From Pseudonocardia abyssalis (lineage in GTDB: Bacteria > Actinomycetota > Actinomycetes > Mycobacteriales > Pseudonocardiaceae), in the NCBI RefSeq assembly GCF_019263705.2, contig NZ_JADQDK010000001.1, forward strand, positions 1,550,001 to 1,614,000: a DNA stretch of 64,000 nt, given 5' to 3'. The notes under the pieces were generated by a model. The model was given only the letters and a program-made list of their open reading frames with translations. It ran no database searches and was not told where the DNA came from. A program made the position numbers and the translations under genes. Of this stretch, positions 60,924 through 64,000 are shown one piece after another. Position 1 is the first letter of the stretch, and each line of letters starts with the position of its first letter.

Positions 60924-61706
60924 ATGGGACACCCCTACCTCGACGGCCCCTACCCCCGCGCCTACGCCCACCGCGGCTGGCACGTCGGCGGGGGTCCGGA
61001 GAACACGCTCGCCGGCTTCACCCGCGCGGTCGACGAGGGCTTCTCCTACCTCGAGTTCGACGTGCACGCCTCGGCCGACTCCGTGGCGGTCGTGCACCAC
61101 GACCCGACGCTGGACCGCACCACCGACGGCTCCGGTCGCATCTCCGCTCTCGACTCGCGCGAGATCGCCGCGGTCCGGGTGGGTGGCACCGACCCCGTGC
61201 CGCTGCTCGCCGACGTCCTCACCGCGCTGCCGGAGACGCGCTGCACGATCGAGATGAAGTCGGCTGCGGCCGTCGACGTGACGCTGCCCGTCCTCGAACG
61301 CCTCGACGCCTGGCACCGCGTCTGCCTCGGGGCCTACGACGAGCGCTGGCTGCACCGGGCGCGCCGCGCCGCGGGCCCGAAGCTGTGCACGTCGATGGGG
61401 CAGACCGCGGCGCTCGGCCTGCGCACGCGGGCGTGGCTCGACGCCCTGCCCGCCCCGCTGTCGAGCCTGCCCGCACTCCCGTTCGCCGGGCAGCTCGCGC
61501 AGCTCCCCCGCCGCTTCGGCCCGCTCACCGTCGTCGACGAGCAGCTGGTGCGCACCGCGCACGCGGCGGGCCGCGAGGTGCACGTGTGGACCGTCGACGA
61601 CCCCGCGGAGATGGTGGAGCTGCTCGACATGGGCGTCGACGGCGTGCTGTCCGACCGGCCCGACCTCCTCCGCGAGGTGCTGCGGGACCGCGGCGCCTGG
61701 GCCTGA
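60924..61706 (+). CDS. Glycerophosphodiester phosphodiesterase
   Basis: 260 residues, GDPD TIM barrel. Catalytic pieces: AHRGWH, PENTLAGFTRAVDEGFSYLEFDVHASADSVAVVHHDP (metal Glu/Asp and acid-base His) and IEMKS. C-terminal VHVWTVDDPAEMVELLDMGVDGVLSDRPDLL is standard. Releases glycerol 3-phosphate from deacylated phospholipids. No signal peptide, so cytosolic. Confidence 0.94.
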   Translation: MGHPYLDGPYPRAYAHRGWHVGGGPENTLAGFTRAVDEGFSYLEFDVHASADSVAVVHHDPTLDRTTDGSGRISALDSREIAAVRVGGTDPVPLLADVLTALPETRCTIEMKSAAAVDVTLPVLERLDAWHRVCLGAYDERWLHRARRAAGPKLCTSMGQTAALGLRTRAWLDALPAPLSSLPALPFAGQLAQLPRRFGPLTVVDEQLVRTAHAAGREVHVWTVDDPAEMVELLDMGVDGVLSDRPDLLREVLRDRGAWA

Positions 61707-61723
61707 CGCGCACCCCGCGCGGC

Positions 61724-61749
61724 GGCGCGCACCGTCGAGCGTGCGCGCC
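61724..61749. terminator. GGCGCGCAC hairpin after phosphodiesterase gene
   Basis: GGCGCGCAC, loop CGTCGAGC, GTGCGCGCC: perfect 9-bp arms 17 bp past the stop. Resembles the palindrome at 15318 in its GCGCACCGTCGA core. Confidence 0.5.
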
Positions 61750-61775
61750 GGGCCGGGCGGTGCGCGTCGGGCCGC

Positions 61776-61781
61776 TACCCT
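61776..61781 (+). promoter_or_regulatory. Leaderless -10 element (TACCCT) of first UMF1 gene
   Basis: TACCCT, 6-nt spacer, GTG 61788; identical hexamer and spacing to the CDP-alcohol transferase promoter at 21965. Confidence 0.5.
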
Positions 61782-61787
61782 CCGCCG

Positions 61788-63083
61788 GTGAGTACCGACG
61801 TGCCCGTGGGCGCCCCGTCCGTCACCCGCGGCCAGGTGCTGGCGTGGGGGCTGTGGGACTGGGGTTCTGCGGCGTACAACGCGGTGATCCTGACGTTCGT
61901 CTTCTCCGTCTACCTCACCGACTCGGTCGGGGCCGACCTGCCGGGCGACGTCAGCGCGAACAGCTGGCTCGGGTACTCCATCGGCGCGTCCGGGCTGATC
62001 ATCGCCCTGATGGCGCCGGTGATCGCGCGCCGGGCCGACGCGGCGGGGCGGCGCAAGCGGGCCGTCGCGATCTGGACGGCGCTGACGATCGCCACGATGG
62101 CCGGGCTGTTCCTGGTGCAGGACGCCCATCAGTTCCTCGCGCTCGGGCTCGTGCTCCTCGGGTTGGGCTCGATCTTCTTCGAGCTCGCGTCGGTGTCCTA
62201 CAACGCGGTGCTCTCCCAGGTCTCGACGCCGGCGACGGTGGGCCGCGTGTCCGGCTTCGGCTGGGCGATGGGCTACCTCGGCGGGATCGTGCTGCTGCTG
62301 GTCGTCTACGTCGGGTTCATCGTCGGCGGCGGCGGGGTGCTGGGCGTCACCACGGAGAACGGGGTCAACATCCGGCTCGTCGCGCTGGTGGCCGCGGGGT
62401 GGTTCCTGGTGTTCGCGATCCCGATGCTGCTGGTGGTCCCCGAGGTGGCGCCGACGCGCGCCGCGGAGGCCCGGCTCGGCGTCCTCGCGTCCTACCGGGC
62501 CCTGTTCACCGACCTGCGGGCGCTCTTCCGCGAGAGCCCGCACACGCTGTACTTCCTCGGCGCGAGCGCGCTGTTCCGCGACGGGCTCGCCGCGGTGTTC
62601 ACCTTCGGCGCGGTGCTCGCGGTGACGGTGTACGGGATCGCCGAGGACGACGTGCTGATCTTCGGGGTCGCGGCCAACGTCGTCGCCGCGGCGGGGGCGC
62701 TCGCAGCCGGGTACGTCGACGACCGGATCGGGCCCAAGGCGGTGATCGTGGGGTCGCTCGCCGGGATGCTCGTCGTCGGGGTGGTGCTGCTGGTGGTGTC
62801 CGGGCCGGCGATGTTCTGGGTGTTCGGGCTGGCGCTGTGCCTGTTCGTCGGGCCGGCGCAGTCGTCCTCGCGCACGTTCCTGGCCCGGCTCGCCCCACCG
62901 GGGAAGGAGGGCGAGCTGTTCGGGCTCTACGCCACCACCGGCCGCGCGGCGTCGTTCCTGGCACCCACGCTCGTCGGCCTGTTCACCTACCTGTTCGCCT
63001 CCGACCGCGCCGGGATCCTCGGCATCCTGCTGGTCCTCGGCGTCGGGCTGGTGGCGCTGCTCCCCGTGCGCCGGCCCGCATGA
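61788..63083 (+). CDS. UMF1-family MFS transporter, copy 1
   Basis: 431 residues, about 12 membrane helices. WGLWDWGSAAYNAVILTFVFSVYL at the start and FFELASVSYNAVLSQVSTPATVGRVSGFGWAMGYLGGIV are the UMF1 (Atg22-like) signatures; the C-terminal half has GPAQSSSRTFLARLAPPGKEGELFGLYATTGRAASFLAP. Substrate not known. Its stop overlaps the start of a second family member (ATGA). Confidence 0.9.
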   Translation: MSTDVPVGAPSVTRGQVLAWGLWDWGSAAYNAVILTFVFSVYLTDSVGADLPGDVSANSWLGYSIGASGLIIALMAPVIARRADAAGRRKRAVAIWTALTIATMAGLFLVQDAHQFLALGLVLLGLGSIFFELASVSYNAVLSQVSTPATVGRVSGFGWAMGYLGGIVLLLVVYVGFIVGGGGVLGVTTENGVNIRLVALVAAGWFLVFAIPMLLVVPEVAPTRAAEARLGVLASYRALFTDLRALFRESPHTLYFLGASALFRDGLAAVFTFGAVLAVTVYGIAEDDVLIFGVAANVVAAAGALAAGYVDDRIGPKAVIVGSLAGMLVVGVVLLVVSGPAMFWVFGLALCLFVGPAQSSSRTFLARLAPPGKEGELFGLYATTGRAASFLAPTLVGLFTYLFASDRAGILGILLVLGVGLVALLPVRRPA

Positions 63084-64000
63084 ACGGCCCCACCACCCCG
63101 GAGGAGCGCGAGCGGCGCGGCTGGATCTTCTACGACTGGGCCAACCAGGTCTTCCAGACCTCGGTGATCACGGTCTTCCTGTCGCTGTACCTGACGGGGG
63201 TCGCCGAGGCGGACGCCCGCGCCCGGGGACAGGCCTGCACGGGCGACAGCGCACTCGTCCACTGCGATGTGGACCTGCTCGGGTTCGACGTCGCAGCGGG
63301 CTCGGTGTTCGGCTACCTGGTCTCGCTGGCGACGGTGCTGCAGGTGCTCGTCCTGCCGATCACCGGTGCGATCGCCGACCGCACGCAGGACAAGCGCCGC
63401 ATGCTGGGGATCTCCGCGTTCGTCGGCTCCGCGGCCACCGCGGCACTGGCGCTGACCGCGGGCACGAGCTGGCAGCTCGGGTTCGTGCTGTTCCTCGTCG
63501 CGAACACCGCGTACGGCGCGTCGATCGTCATCTACTACGCGTTCCTGCCCGAGCTGGCCGGCCCGGACGGCCGCGACGCCCTCTCCGCGCGCGGCTGGGC
63601 GTTCGGCTACCTCGGCGGCGGGCTCGCGCTGCTGTTGCACCTGGCGATCTACCTGGGTCGCGACCTCGTCGGCCTCTCGGAGTCCGACGCCGTGCGGATC
63701 TGCTTCCTCACCGCCGGGCTGTGGTGGGCGGCGTTCACGCTGATCCCGCTGCGGCGGCTGCGCCGTCACCAGGCCCCGCAGGGCAGCGAGCGCGGGGCCG
63801 CGGTGGTGACCGCGGGGTTCCGGCAGCTCGCCGACACCCTGCGCCACGCGCGGGGCGTGCCTCTGACGCTCGCGTTCCTGGGCAGCTACCTGATCTTCGC
63901 CGACGGCATCACGACCGTCGCGCAGATCGCCGGGCTCTACGGGGAGCGCGAGCTGCTCCTCCCCCGCGAGGTGCTCATCGTGACGATCCTGATCGTGCAG
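63080..64000 (+). CDS. UMF1-family MFS transporter, copy 2 (partial)
   Basis: First 307 codons; the gene runs past the right edge. GWIFYDWANQVFQTSVITVFLSLYL, AIADRTQDKRRMLG and AYGASIVIYYAFLPELAGPDGRDALSARGWAFGYLGGGLALLLHL show the same family as the upstream gene, but the sequences differ considerably, and it carries a Cys-containing outer loop (QACTGDSALVHCD). The ATGA overlap suggests the two transporters are made together. Confidence 0.9.
   Translation, partial: MNGPTTPEERERRGWIFYDWANQVFQTSVITVFLSLYLTGVAEADARARGQACTGDSALVHCDVDLLGFDVAAGSVFGYLVSLATVLQVLVLPITGAIADRTQDKRRMLGISAFVGSAATAALALTAGTSWQLGFVLFLVANTAYGASIVIYYAFLPELAGPDGRDALSARGWAFGYLGGGLALLLHLAIYLGRDLVGLSESDAVRICFLTAGLWWAAFTLIPLRRLRRHQAPQGSERGAAVVTAGFRQLADTLRHARGVPLTLAFLGSYLIFADGITTVAQIAGLYGERELLLPREVLIVTILIVQ

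Overview
The window is one contiguous stretch of very GC-rich actinobacterial chromosome. Lineage-typical genes point to a mycolate-relative or Pseudonocardiaceae-type actinomycete, most likely Pseudonocardia-like: an F420-dependent glucose-6-phosphate dehydrogenase, a GarA/OdhI-type FHA protein beside gcvH, MEDS-domain anti-sigma proteins, a DUF427 protein and a multi-domain LigD. The genus is inference. I see no rRNA, tRNA, CRISPR array, insertion sequence or prophage. Genes are densely packed, many joined by 4-bp GTGA/ATGA overlaps. Many lone genes have a TANNNT-like element 6-8 nt before the start codon and no Shine-Dalgarno, the signature of leaderless transcripts; I used this to choose several starts.

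Region 1 (1-8.3 kb) is a myo-inositol catabolic operon read leftward: iolC, a Cgl0158-type aldolase, iolB, iolD, mmsA, then a sugar ABC binding lipoprotein and a permease cut by the window edge. A divergent GntR/UTRA regulator and a perfect dyad lie at its promoter. iolE and iolG are not in the window. Region 2 (8.3-19.9 kb) holds a DUF2071 protein, a heterodimeric ABC exporter with one degenerate ATP site, fgd with a crotonase, ChaB and DUF4235 genes, an RsbW-like kinase, a BTAD regulator, and a MEDS-STAS/MEDS-ATPase pair that looks like a partner-switching signalling module.

Region 3 (19.9-28.3 kb) has a ThDP enzyme coupled to an OsmC gene, then a metabolic control cluster: CDP-alcohol transferase, gcvH, garA, bifunctional nuclease, MerR regulator, a YiaAB protein, and gcvP behind a tandem glycine riboswitch. 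Relative to the mycobacterial/corynebacterial order, the FtsR-type MerR gene is absent. Region 4 (28.4-43.9 kb) is a mosaic of mostly single genes: secreted beta-helix protein, a DNA-glycosylase-like protein, a methyltransferase, two CNNM/CBS proteins, an AlkZ-like protein, coaA, MarR, a double GNAT, DUF427, lactate 2-monooxygenase, and a membrane Ser/Thr kinase overlapping an acyltransferase-like membrane protein.

Region 5 (44-51 kb) is the most system-like part: a PadR regulator followed by a four-gene leftward operon encoding an F420-type (Ddn-like) oxidoreductase, a short UvrA-like ABC ATPase, a SNF2 helicase and a SWIM zinc-finger protein, with paired TCAA/TTGA dyads at the operon promoter. 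It may be a toxicant-induced DNA protection module. Region 6 (51-64 kb) carries a DUF4232 lipoprotein, an MFS transporter, an aldo-keto reductase, small proteins, a PASTA-less Ser/Thr kinase, bacterioferritin with its ferredoxin behind an iron-box-like dyad, a LigD whose ligase domain has lost the nucleotidyl lysine, a glycerophosphodiesterase and two tandem UMF1 transporters, the second cut by the right edge.
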